The notes under the pieces were generated by a model. The model did not search any database and was not told where the DNA came from. It was given only the letters and a program-made list of their open reading frames with translations. Both the position numbers and the translations under genes were made by a program. This document shows, in pieces, positions 27,163 to 37,163 of a stretch of DNA of 49,815 nucleotides. Location: contig JAGVXI010000011.1 of the NCBI GenBank assembly GCA_018303855.1, positions 1 to 49,815 on the forward strand, read 5' to 3'. This stretch comes from Candidatus Pacearchaeota archaeon. Lineage in GTDB: Archaea > Nanobdellota > Nanobdellia > Pacearchaeales > GW2011-AR1. Each line of letters starts with the position of its first letter. Position 1 is the stretch's first letter.

Positions 27163-29442
27163 CTATACTGCATTATTTCCTTTGATAAGCTCAAAAGCCC
27201 TTACAACCATATTACACTCATTTGCTATTGGCTGGTTGCCAAATTTATCTTTGCACTTAATATAATAATTAAAGTTAGTGTTCCATTCTGCATAATGCTC
27301 TAAATCATCTTTTTGCGCGCGCATTTTTGTTCCATCTTCAAACCTATAACTACAAGTGTCTGTTGCATAAACACACTCTGCTTTTTCATTTGTTATTAAT
27401 TTCAAGTTTGTTCCATAATGATAAACTCTTACAATTGTTGGTGCAATATTGTCTGATTCGACGCTGAATTCCAATTTTTTCTGGTCTGCATTTCCGCCTA
27501 AGTCAAGGCATTTAATATAGTAAGTGTAAGCTCCTGGCAACAAACTCAACTCTTGGGAATGCTCATGCCCTCCTGTTTTAAAGAACAGGATATAAGAGTT
27601 ATCTTTTCCTGTGCTTGAATAATAACAAGAAGCTTCTCCATCTCTTGCACCTCCATTGCTGATAACTCTTCCTGCCCCTGCACTTGTTTTTGCTTCTAAA
27701 GTTACTTTTACAGGAGAAGTTGAATCTCTTATTGTTTCATTCGGTTTAACCCAGTCAATTATTAATGGCTCAGAACCCCATACTGTAAACTCAAGACTTT
27801 CTTTGTTTTCATTTCTATCATTTTCTTTTGCTTTTGGCTGGTCTTTGCACCTGAAGTAAAATTTATTCTCCTGCCTGTTTTTTAATCCATTTAAAGTTGT
27901 TGAGCATTTGTAAAGCATCTGGGCATTTGCTTCAAATACACTGCTTGAACACGCCATTTCTGTTTCCATATCATCATAATCCATATCATTTATGCTCCAT
28001 CTACAAGTTGCTGGTTCATTTACATAAACATCTATATTTGTTTGAGTTGTGTTATAAGCAACTGGCATTCCATTTAACAAGCTTGTTGTAACAATCAAAG
28101 GAGGAGTTGTGTCTGGTCCTTTGTCAACGCAGAATCTGAACAAGAAATCAGCTGTGTTGTAATTTCCATTTGCATCCATGCATCTTACAAACAATTCATA
28201 ATTGCCGTCATTTTCTAATATTGGCGACTCATTATTTATTGCACTTGGGCCAGGCAAGCTCAAAACCTGAGTGTGATTATATCTGTATAATTTGCTTCCT
28301 CCAAAATAAAAACCCATGTTATCATATGCTGATTTTCTTGTGTAATCAAGTTTACATTGTGCTGGCTCATTTAAGATTACTCCAAAACTTAATGGAGTAA
28401 ATGCTTTTATGCACTTATCTGTTGATTTTTCATATTCTATCTTTACCCCTTTGTCAGGAGGCGAGATTGTATTATCAGGAGCATATTTATGATCAACTGT
28501 TAAAACATCTCTCCATGGTTCTATTATTGGGAAACTTGTATCTCTTCTGTCTTTCCAAATACATTTTTGCTCTTCTGTTCCTGCATTTACAATTTCACAA
28601 GCTTGCCCTAATGCTCTGCATTGGTATTCTGTGCATTTTAAAATTCCTTCATTGCATTTTTCACAATCTGCGCCACCAGTAGGAGCTTCCCATGGGTCGC
28701 ACTCAAATGTAACTATCTTATAGCTGTCATCTTTATACATCCATAAATATATTACAATTGTAGTTACTACACCAACAGCGAATCCAAATCCTCCTGCACT
28801 CCATCCTAATTTGTCTGTAACAAAAGTAGTAAGCCCTTTCCATTTCCCGCTTGTAACAAGACTTGCAGCTCCTTTTCCAGCAAATGCTCCCCAGCCAAGT
28901 GCAGCAGAAGCAGCATCAATTGTATTTTGTTCCCATCCAAGCCAGCCTCCAATCATCTTTACACCAAAATAAACACTTAATCCCCATGCAGCGCTTGAAA
29001 CAATCATATCTGTCCAACCCCCACCTGTTAACCATCCAGGTCCGGGAGTTTTTATTATTGTGTTTGTTGAATCTGTATATGTTATACCTGTTCCTTCAGC
29101 ATAACCATAAATGCTCTGGAAGAAGCCGACAGATTGTGTTGGTTTATCTGTGACTGAGGGGGATCCTACACTTATGTCTTCTTTACCTATAGAATCAAGT
29201 ATCTGTTTATCTGTAATATATGCTCCAGGGTCATTCCCCCCACTTACCCATTCCCACTTATTTTCAGCTACTTTCTTCCAAGTATCTCCTGACTTAAATG
29301 TGACTATTTGATTAATTGGAAAACCTGCTCTAACTACTCTGAATTCTTGTCCGATAAAATATGCAAATGCAAATAGGGATATAATTAATATTGCTATTTC
29401 AATTGTGCTTACTGCGATTTTTCCTCTTTTATTCATTTTCAC
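27163..29442 (-). CDS. large membrane protein with Cys-rich and beta-sandwich repeats (type C2)
   Basis: NKRGKIAVSTIEIAILIISLFAF N-terminus, Gly-rich TMs, PWEAPTGGADCEKCNE motif, CMDANGNYN/CLDLGGNAD repeats. Confidence 0.75.
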   Translation of the reverse strand: MKMNKRGKIAVSTIEIAILIISLFAFAYFIGQEFRVVRAGFPINQIVTFKSGDTWKKVAENKWEWVSGGNDPGAYITDKQILDSIGKEDISVGSPSVTDKPTQSVGFFQSIYGYAEGTGITYTDSTNTIIKTPGPGWLTGGGWTDMIVSSAAWGLSVYFGVKMIGGWLGWEQNTIDAASAALGWGAFAGKGAASLVTSGKWKGLTTFVTDKLGWSAGGFGFAVGVVTTIVIYLWMYKDDSYKIVTFECDPWEAPTGGADCEKCNEGILKCTEYQCRALGQACEIVNAGTEEQKCIWKDRRDTSFPIIEPWRDVLTVDHKYAPDNTISPPDKGVKIEYEKSTDKCIKAFTPLSFGVILNEPAQCKLDYTRKSAYDNMGFYFGGSKLYRYNHTQVLSLPGPSAINNESPILENDGNYELFVRCMDANGNYNTADFLFRFCVDKGPDTTPPLIVTTSLLNGMPVAYNTTQTNIDVYVNEPATCRWSINDMDYDDMETEMACSSSVFEANAQMLYKCSTTLNGLKNRQENKFYFRCKDQPKAKENDRNENKESLEFTVWGSEPLIIDWVKPNETIRDSTSPVKVTLEAKTSAGAGRVISNGGARDGEASCYYSSTGKDNSYILFFKTGGHEHSQELSLLPGAYTYYIKCLDLGGNADQKKLEFSVESDNIAPTIVRVYHYGTNLKLITNEKAECVYATDTCSYRFEDGTKMRAQKDDLEHYAEWNTNFNYYIKCKDKFGNQPIANECNMVVRAFELIKGNNAV

Positions 29443-29460
29443 TCTTTTTATTTTTGTGTT

Positions 29461-29946
29461 TTATTTTTTGATTGAACCATCAGGACCCATCTCTTCTGTA
29501 TGCCCATCAGCAAAGTAAAAAGTTCTTACTCCATTAACAATTTCTTCATAAGGAGTTTCTATTACACTTACAGGTCCAGTAGGATAAAATTCTTTTACTG
29601 CTGCATTTGGATAAAGTTCAAGTCTTGATCCATCAGAGAAGTAAAATACTTTTTTCTCATACCCCTTTGAATTATTTTTGTCTTTTATTATTTCTTGACT
29701 AACAACATATTTTCTTTCATTATCCCATCTTCCTTCCTTATTATTATAAACATTAACATTTGTCTGATTTGGATTTACACTACGTTTAATATCTTCAGTT
29801 GCTGCTGTCATGAATAAACCTGTTAAGACAGCTTCTCCTTGAGGAGATATTCCTCCAGGCCCTACACATCCACTAACTCCAAGAGCTAAACCTCCTGCTA
29901 GCAGAGGAATTCCGACAATCTGTACCAAACTTTTTGCTTTTTTCAT
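29461..29946 (-). CDS. putative lipoprotein with YF-DG repeats
   Basis: Lipobox-like VSGC; VFYFSDGSRLELYPNAAV and TFYFADGHTEEMGPDGSI. Confidence 0.65.
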   Translation of the reverse strand: MKKAKSLVQIVGIPLLAGGLALGVSGCVGPGGISPQGEAVLTGLFMTAATEDIKRSVNPNQTNVNVYNNKEGRWDNERKYVVSQEIIKDKNNSKGYEKKVFYFSDGSRLELYPNAAVKEFYPTGPVSVIETPYEEIVNGVRTFYFADGHTEEMGPDGSIKK

Positions 29947-29948
29947 TT

Positions 29949-30281
29949 TTAATTTAATACTGCTCTTTCCAACAATTTTTGATTATAAATTTCCATAAAT
30001 TTTTTTTGCATATCAATATTTTCAAAATTATATTCTTCTTGAGCATCTTGAACACCATACACTCTTTGCTTTATTTCAGACATTAATCTTTCTGAAAATT
30101 CTTTTCTCACAATTTCTCTTAGAGAAGATTTAGTATCAATTCTATTTTGCGCCTGATAATTTTTATCATTCAAATTAATGGCGCTTAAAACCAAAGCTGC
30201 ATTAATGCTGCAAGCTAAGCCTATTGCTGCATATCCAGTAACTCTATTTATTAACCCACACCATGTCTTATTTTTTTCCAT
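29949..30281 (-). CDS. hypothetical single-TM protein
   Basis: 110-aa ORF with N-terminal hydrophobic stretch, tightly linked to 29461-29946. Confidence 0.55.
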   Translation of the reverse strand: MEKNKTWCGLINRVTGYAAIGLACSINAALVLSAINLNDKNYQAQNRIDTKSSLREIVRKEFSERLMSEIKQRVYGVQDAQEEYNFENIDMQKKFMEIYNQKLLERAVLN

Positions 30282-30340
30282 TTTCCTTGTTTTTTAGCCA
30301 CATTTGAAGTATTTAAATGTTACTTTTAAGTTACGACATA

Positions 30341-32155
30341 TCATTTCTTACTTGATGTTTCCTCTGGTTCATATTTTTTTAGTTTAGTTGAATATCCTTC
30401 ATCATAACCAGCCTTGCCAACAAAATTCACTTTGTCTCCACAATCTCCAATAGCCACGCACACTTCCATTTTATCATCAATCCAAGAATCATCCAAGCAT
30501 TCGCAGTTTTCAATGCATTCTTTCTCCCCTAAAGCTGTTTTTTGATATTTCACAATGCACTGTGAATCTGCCATTGAACAAAATGATTCTGCATCTCCCC
30601 CATTTGGATTCCAAAAATCATATCCAGGTGGGAACAATGGAAGACATGCTCCTTTATTCTTATTATCTTCATTATCTTTGCTACTATCATCGCCCCCAAA
30701 AATTCCACCAAAAATTGCTTGTCCCGTGATTGAATTTGTGCCAGCTGTTTTGTCTTCTTCTGTTCCTTTAAATGGTTGTGTTGTTCCTTGGTTTGATAAA
30801 CTTCCTTCTTGAGGATTTGCCAAAGAAGCTCCTTCAATCCATTTGCAATCTCTCTTATCAGAGTTTTCGCAATCTCCCTGTGTTGTCTGAACAAAACAAT
30901 CCTGCCATATATTCTGTCTGCATGCTGCACTGCTAAATCCATTAACATCGCTCTGCAAACAAAGCTGCTGCTTAAATTCAGCGCAGGGCTCAACACTTAC
31001 TTCATTATTATAACAAACCAGTCTGAAATCCTTGCCTCCAACACTTTCTTTTCCTATTCCTCCTTTAGTGTTTGATGCGCACCATGTTTCTCCATGCTCA
31101 TATTTTTGCCCGTTATATTCGCAAGCTAAATTTCTGCAAATATTATCTCCATAACTTGGTCTTGCTTTGTCCTTTGAAACTTCATAAGCCCTGCATGTTG
31201 AACCAAGATAATAATCACAATTTCCGCATGATTTAGAATCACCATTGCTCTTGCCATAACCACAACTATCTACTTTATCATAAATTTTTGTCCAATAGTT
31301 AGTATCTTTTATTCTATCAGCATCATAAACATTAGCTAAGTTACCGCAAGAATCAACCAAATAAACTTCATCTTTTCCTTCAATACATTTTGTTTCTTCT
31401 GTCGGTCCGCAGTTTGTTGCCAATTCTTCAGCAGAGCATAAAAACCCCTCATGAAAGTTAACTTTTGTTTGATTGCCTTCATAATTTTCTTTAAAGCTTT
31501 GACACTCTTTTTTTGTTAAAAGCCTGCAAGTTGTTTCAAAATTTTCTTCAAAAACACACGCACCTTTAACATCAGAGCTTGCAGAAGCAATGCACTGAAC
31601 CTCATTTGTAATATCACTTCTAAAATCAGTTTCTAATGAATATAAAGAAGAAAGCTTTTTGCATCTAACCGGTGTTACAAATGCTGCCTGGTCTCCAATA
31701 AGACAGCATCTAAGTTCGCATTGGGGCGGAGTTTCTCCTGTATCTTCTGTCCAAGTCCCTCCTTCTAATTCGCAAACTTTTTGAGGAGCATTTTCCATGC
31801 AAGTTCCTTCTTTGCTGTCATAGCAATACCCTTTCTTGCAATAAGAAGTTGCCTCGCAGGAAGAAGGATTTATTCTTAATCCATTTGTTTCATCACAGCT
31901 TTCTTTTGGAGCATTTTGGCACCATGCTCCACTTATTGTTTTCTCACAACAATATGAAGTAGAAACTGCTGATGCTTCTGTTTGGGCTGTTATAAGATTT
32001 ATAGATAGAATGGTTAATGTAAAGATTGTTAATATAATAAATAATAAAACTGGTAGGGCTGTTAATATAATTAACCCACTGCTTTTGGCATTGAGCTTAT
32101 CACGATTAAACCTTTTTTTCATTTTCATCTTTTTACCAATTTCATTAACATTCAT
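30341..32155 (-). CDS. Cys-rich surface protein (type B2)
   Basis: N-terminal TM; DSCGN...NVYDA, SCGNCDYYLGSTC, GETWCAS, VEPCAEFKQQLCLQS; ITGQAI motif. Confidence 0.75.
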   Translation of the reverse strand: MNVNEIGKKMKMKKRFNRDKLNAKSSGLIILTALPVLLFIILTIFTLTILSINLITAQTEASAVSTSYCCEKTISGAWCQNAPKESCDETNGLRINPSSCEATSYCKKGYCYDSKEGTCMENAPQKVCELEGGTWTEDTGETPPQCELRCCLIGDQAAFVTPVRCKKLSSLYSLETDFRSDITNEVQCIASASSDVKGACVFEENFETTCRLLTKKECQSFKENYEGNQTKVNFHEGFLCSAEELATNCGPTEETKCIEGKDEVYLVDSCGNLANVYDADRIKDTNYWTKIYDKVDSCGYGKSNGDSKSCGNCDYYLGSTCRAYEVSKDKARPSYGDNICRNLACEYNGQKYEHGETWCASNTKGGIGKESVGGKDFRLVCYNNEVSVEPCAEFKQQLCLQSDVNGFSSAACRQNIWQDCFVQTTQGDCENSDKRDCKWIEGASLANPQEGSLSNQGTTQPFKGTEEDKTAGTNSITGQAIFGGIFGGDDSSKDNEDNKNKGACLPLFPPGYDFWNPNGGDAESFCSMADSQCIVKYQKTALGEKECIENCECLDDSWIDDKMEVCVAIGDCGDKVNFVGKAGYDEGYSTKLKKYEPEETSSKK

Positions 32156-32168
32156 TTTTTAAATAAAT

Positions 32169-32999
32169 TTAAATTCCAGGAGGCCATGCAACACTCCTTA
32201 CAGCAAACTGGAATTTATCCCCTTTAATTCTGTCAGTTAAAATATAAATCTTGCTTCCATCGCCTTGCTTGTATTTCTCAACTTTCAAGTCATGGTAATA
32301 GTTCATATAAATTGTTGTTTCTGAATCCCCATAATTTGATTCCCAATTAATTATGCTATTTGCTATGCTTATTAATTCATAAATATTATTGTGAAGCAAT
32401 ACTCTTATTTTTTTCTGGGGATTGTCTGCAGAGCCATAAACTTCTCGCTCTTCTCCCTGAGTCAATGTTAGAACATTGCTAAATGAAACCTCGATTATGC
32501 CTGGCAATAATTCAACCTGATATTCTCCATTGCTTAAACTAACGCTGTATCCTCTTGCTTCAAATGTTTTTTCTAAATCATCCAAGCATTCTCCAACTTT
32601 TTCTCTAACTGCCGTTTTTATCTCTTTTTCAATATGTGTTTTTAGCATTGGCTGTTGAACAATACAAGGAAGATAATATTCTTCCTGATAGCATAAATAT
32701 TCTATTTTATTGCTCTCATATAAAAGATAAAGCTGAGGCTCTAAACTTCCTCCTTGCAAAGAAAGTTTATTAGCAGAATTTTGCAAATCATCTTCTAAGC
32801 AATTTTGCATAAATGCCTGGGGGTTTTTTGGAGTCAAACCAAATGCAACCTGGATTTTTGGAAAAAATAAGTAAAACAAAACAGCCAAGCCAACAATCAC
32901 CAGTGCAATTATTATAAATAAGGTAATTTGCCCACTTTTGTTCCTAAGTAATTTCATTTTCCCCTCCTTTAAGCTCATACTTTTTAGAGGAAAACACAA
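32169..32999 (-). CDS. pilin-like membrane protein (type A2)
   Basis: NKSGQITLFIIIALVIVGLAVLFYLF; paralogue of 37164-38057. Confidence 0.75.
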   Translation of the reverse strand: MCFPLKSMSLKEGKMKLLRNKSGQITLFIIIALVIVGLAVLFYLFFPKIQVAFGLTPKNPQAFMQNCLEDDLQNSANKLSLQGGSLEPQLYLLYESNKIEYLCYQEEYYLPCIVQQPMLKTHIEKEIKTAVREKVGECLDDLEKTFEARGYSVSLSNGEYQVELLPGIIEVSFSNVLTLTQGEEREVYGSADNPQKKIRVLLHNNIYELISIANSIINWESNYGDSETTIYMNYYHDLKVEKYKQGDGSKIYILTDRIKGDKFQFAVRSVAWPPGI

Positions 33000-33255
33000 T
33001 TTATAAATTTAGCCTTCGCTTAAAATTTATAATAAATAATGGATAAAAACTGAAAAAGGCTAATGTCTAAAAAATTAAATTATAGTTAAAATTAAAGCAA
33101 GATAGTATTTTAGTTAATAATCTGGAAAGTAATTATATCTATTTAATCTATATGATAAATTATATTAAGTATATTACAAATTTGCCCCATAGTTATTATT
33201 TCTTTCAGATAGCTAATAATCTTCATTGAATTACCAACTAATATAAAAATCAAAC

Positions 33256-36200
33256 CTAAATAAAAGAACTTGGAGAAACCTGAAGTGTGCAGCCAATAGG
33301 CGCATTGCCCCAAGTATCCTTGCATCTTATACGGTAAGTATTTGCAGTATTCCAGTCAGCATAATGTTCTCTTGCAAATGCAGTCGTCATTTTTGTGCCA
33401 TTATCAATATTAAAGTTGCATCTATTTAAATCATAGTAGCATTCTGCATCTTCATCTGTTACTAATTTTAATCTTCCTCCGCTGTTAAATGCTCTTACAA
33501 TAATCGGTGGGAAAGTGTCAATATTTAAGGTAAAAGATGTTTTTTCAGAAGCAATATTATTTGCATTATCCTGACATTTAACATAAATATTATAATTCCC
33601 TCTTGTCATTAAATCAAATACCTGGCTATGAGAACTTGAAAATGTATTGAAAAATGAAGTCATTTTTTCATAACCTGTAAAGCTGTAAAAACATTGTGCT
33701 TTTCCAGATTCAGCTCCTCCAGAGGTTTCAACTTGTAAAGTTACAATAATTGGCTCAAATCCGTATGAAGCCTCTTCCTGAGGAGAGATTGAATCTATCT
33801 TTAAATTTCCAGACGAGGCATGCAATTTGTAAACATAGCTTGCCAAATTAATATTTCTCTTGCTGTCATCATCTGTAAGCCAAGGCTGGTCTTTGCACTT
33901 TATATAAAATGTATCTATTGAACTTGTTAATCCGCTTAAAAGAGTTTCACAAGGCCATCCATAAATTGCTGCATCATTTAATCCTGTCTCGCAAACAAAA
34001 GGAGTTTCCATTTCAGCATAAGATTTATCCTGCTTGGAGTATTTACATTCAGCTGGCTCACTTAAATAAACTTTTAATAAAGTTTCGTTTAATCCAAATT
34101 TTTTTATTGCTCCATTAACAGGAATAGCTTGAACAATTTGCGGTTCTGTTGTATCTGGCCCTGATTTAACACAGAAATTCACAGCATAATCTTTTGTGTT
34201 TTTATTTCCAGCAGTATCTTGACATCTTACATACATATTCAAATCAGCAAGCCTCTCTTTTATATTTCCTGTTATTGTAATATTAAACTCTGCTTCTAAT
34301 GCTGCAATGCTTGGCATGATGAATGCATTTGTATGATTTTTTTTGTAAGAATTTTGCTCTAAGAAAAATTCAGACATATCATCAAAGTCATTTTTCTTTT
34401 CATAATCATATCTGCATTGGCTAAATTCATTTGTTTCTAAGCTGAATAAAATAGAAGTAAACTCTGGAATGCAGTTATTTTCAGAATCATCTTGTCTTAT
34501 TTTTATTCCATCTGCTACTGCATCTGTAAATTTAAATCCTGCTGAGATTGTTCCTGGTTTTATTGTTGGTGGAGTGTTGTCATTGGATTGATTATTTATA
34601 CAAACAGGATTTTCATCATTTGGATTAACAATCTGGCACGATTGTCCTAAAGACAAACACTTGTATTCTGTGCATGGTTTTAAAGGATCTTCATTGCACT
34701 TTTCGCAGTTTGCACCTCCTGATGGACGCTCCCACGGCATGCATGTTGATTTAACAATGATTTTTTTGATTTTTCCGATGCCAAGGATTTTTAAAATAAT
34801 TGCTAGTATCAGTAAGACTATCAAAATAATAATTAAGCAAGGGAGACACCATGCTGTTGCTTTTGCTGATATAGCAACCCATGCCACATATGAGGCTGCT
34901 CCAACTACTCCTGCAGCAGTCATTATTTGAGCAGCTTGCCCACTTAATCCAAATGCTTTTGTTAATAACCCAGAAACAATAAGGATAATGCCTGCTGCAA
35001 GAAATACTTTAGCTACTGCAGCTATTTGTCCTGCTGGAAGCCTTGCTGCTTCTACCCAACCTGATTGTGCAAGAAGGTTATAAGCTTCTGCAATGCCCCC
35101 TGTCTTAAAGGCTATCGCTGAAAAACCCAATAACCCACTAACTGTCCCAAGGGCTAAGTAACTACTTGCTTCTTCACCTTCATATTTACCTTTTTTTGCA
35201 CCAAAAACTCCGCCTAAAATTTCATTTATATTTTTTGGCTCTGCATATTGTCCTGCAACAGGTTTTGCATATTTTTTATAATCCTGCCAAGAAACATCTC
35301 CATCATTTTTTATTTTAATTCCGCTGTCTGTTCCATCCCCAACATAATTAACATAGCTCCCACAATCTCCTAATGAAATGCATAAATCATTCATCTGTTC
35401 TGCAAATTTGCCTTTTTCGCAATTGCAATTAAATACACATTTCCAACCAGATATTTTTTTCTCGTAAATTACAGTGCATTTTTGATTTGCCACTGCGCAA
35501 AGTTGCGATTCTTTATCATAATTTTCTCCTGTTAGGTCAAATCCTCTCGGATATCTTGAAGTACAAAAATCAAATGTAAATCCTTTATCAACATTAATAT
35601 GCTTTAACAAACAATCTGGATTTTCTTCACATTTTGCCAAACTTGTTTTATCTTTATTTTTATCCATTATGCATATTGTTGCTTCGTTTATACTGCATGA
35701 AGCTCCTGTAAACTTTTTTCCATCATCTGTGGTAATTTCACTTTGTACACAGATTTCTCCTCTATAATCAGCACATGGCTCAACTTTAACTTCTCCATCA
35801 ATGCAATATCTTTTCCAGTGCCTGCTTCCAGCAGGATCTTTTCCATCTCCAATATAAGAATCATAAACACACCAACTTTCTCCATTTTCTCTTTTTTCGC
35901 CTTTTTCATCAATGCAAGTTAAATCTTCACAAATAAAATTTCCATCATTCACTTTATTTGCACCACTAGATGGAGAGCAAATGCTTCCTAAAAAATAATT
36001 GCAGTTCCCGCATGTTTTAGAATTTATATTTGCTGAATTGGGATTGCATGATTCATTCTTGCCAAGTATATTCCCATTATTCCATGAAACATCTTTATTA
36101 GCGTTATAAATATTTTCTTTATTCCCGCATGAATCGAACCAATAAATTTCATGCTCTCCTTCTGCACATCCCACAGAAGCTTGTTTTTGGCAGTCTGTTG

Positions 36201-37050
36201 ACAATGCAGAATTAGAACAAAGCAAACCTGCATTAAATTGCCCTCCAATTTTTGCACACTCAATTTCTGTTTCAATACTACATCTCCCTCCAATTGAAAC
36301 GCATGCCCCTGTTTCCTGGCTTGCACCTAATGCAAGACATTCTATTTCTGTTTGTGTATCTCTAAAGTCTTTTGCAAACCCTTGAACAAGAGATAATCTA
36401 TTGCATCTTGTTTCAGTAACAAATGAAACTCCTTGCCCGAGAACACAACACCCTCTTTGTGCTTCTGGAATCAAACACTCTTTATTATCATACCAAACCC
36501 CCCCATCTTGAAAACACTTTTGATAAGGCGCATTTGTGGAATATGTTCCTTCAATTGGATCCACACAGCATCCAATTTTGCATTCAATTGTGTTTTCGCA
36601 TTTTGTTGGAAGTTTGCTAACAGCACAACTCTCTTCATCGTCAGAAGAAATGCTCTGGCAAGTTGCTCCGCTTGTTGTTAAAGGACAGCAATTCCATGAA
36701 ACATCTATCCCTAATTCAGAATCTTGTGCATAATTGGTTGTATCTCCTGTTGTTGTCGCTGCTGCGAGGGGTGATTCGCTTGTATCTCTGAAACTTGAGG
36801 CGCTAACACTTCCAATTCCATCAATAGTTAAAAAACCAACCAACAAATTCAAGCCATAATTCAAGATTTTTGTTTTATAATCTTGTTGCTTAGAATTTTC
36901 TATATTTGCTGTTTCAATAACCCCATCTGTCTGGTGGATTATATAACTTTCAGAAGGAGTTAAGTTTATCAATAAAAATAATTGTAAAGCCACAATTAAC
37001 AAAATCCCTTTGCTAATACCCACCTTGTTTAATCTTAATGCTTTTATCAT
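33256..37050 (-). CDS. 1264-aa Cys-rich surface protein (fused B1-C1)
   Basis: N-terminal half parallels 30341-32155; C-terminal half parallels 27163-29442. Confidence 0.78.
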   Translation of the reverse strand: MIKALRLNKVGISKGILLIVALQLFLLINLTPSESYIIHQTDGVIETANIENSKQQDYKTKILNYGLNLLVGFLTIDGIGSVSASSFRDTSESPLAAATTTGDTTNYAQDSELGIDVSWNCCPLTTSGATCQSISSDDEESCAVSKLPTKCENTIECKIGCCVDPIEGTYSTNAPYQKCFQDGGVWYDNKECLIPEAQRGCCVLGQGVSFVTETRCNRLSLVQGFAKDFRDTQTEIECLALGASQETGACVSIGGRCSIETEIECAKIGGQFNAGLLCSNSALSTDCQKQASVGCAEGEHEIYWFDSCGNKENIYNANKDVSWNNGNILGKNESCNPNSANINSKTCGNCNYFLGSICSPSSGANKVNDGNFICEDLTCIDEKGEKRENGESWCVYDSYIGDGKDPAGSRHWKRYCIDGEVKVEPCADYRGEICVQSEITTDDGKKFTGASCSINEATICIMDKNKDKTSLAKCEENPDCLLKHINVDKGFTFDFCTSRYPRGFDLTGENYDKESQLCAVANQKCTVIYEKKISGWKCVFNCNCEKGKFAEQMNDLCISLGDCGSYVNYVGDGTDSGIKIKNDGDVSWQDYKKYAKPVAGQYAEPKNINEILGGVFGAKKGKYEGEEASSYLALGTVSGLLGFSAIAFKTGGIAEAYNLLAQSGWVEAARLPAGQIAAVAKVFLAAGIILIVSGLLTKAFGLSGQAAQIMTAAGVVGAASYVAWVAISAKATAWCLPCLIIILIVLLILAIILKILGIGKIKKIIVKSTCMPWERPSGGANCEKCNEDPLKPCTEYKCLSLGQSCQIVNPNDENPVCINNQSNDNTPPTIKPGTISAGFKFTDAVADGIKIRQDDSENNCIPEFTSILFSLETNEFSQCRYDYEKKNDFDDMSEFFLEQNSYKKNHTNAFIMPSIAALEAEFNITITGNIKERLADLNMYVRCQDTAGNKNTKDYAVNFCVKSGPDTTEPQIVQAIPVNGAIKKFGLNETLLKVYLSEPAECKYSKQDKSYAEMETPFVCETGLNDAAIYGWPCETLLSGLTSSIDTFYIKCKDQPWLTDDDSKRNINLASYVYKLHASSGNLKIDSISPQEEASYGFEPIIVTLQVETSGGAESGKAQCFYSFTGYEKMTSFFNTFSSSHSQVFDLMTRGNYNIYVKCQDNANNIASEKTSFTLNIDTFPPIIVRAFNSGGRLKLVTDEDAECYYDLNRCNFNIDNGTKMTTAFAREHYADWNTANTYRIRCKDTWGNAPIGCTLQVSPSSFI

Positions 37051-37163
37051 TTTTTATTTAAAGTAGCCATAGGTAAATCTAGTTAAGTTTATTATATCTA
37101 ACTTATGGCGCAGTTTTTTTATCAAATCCTTTTTATTTAGTTTTATTACTATCATTTTAAACA

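Noticed and set aside
27656-29311. Several plus-strand ORFs antisense to 27163-29442
   Set aside because: Low-complexity Leu/His/Cys-rich antisense translations with no recognisable domains.
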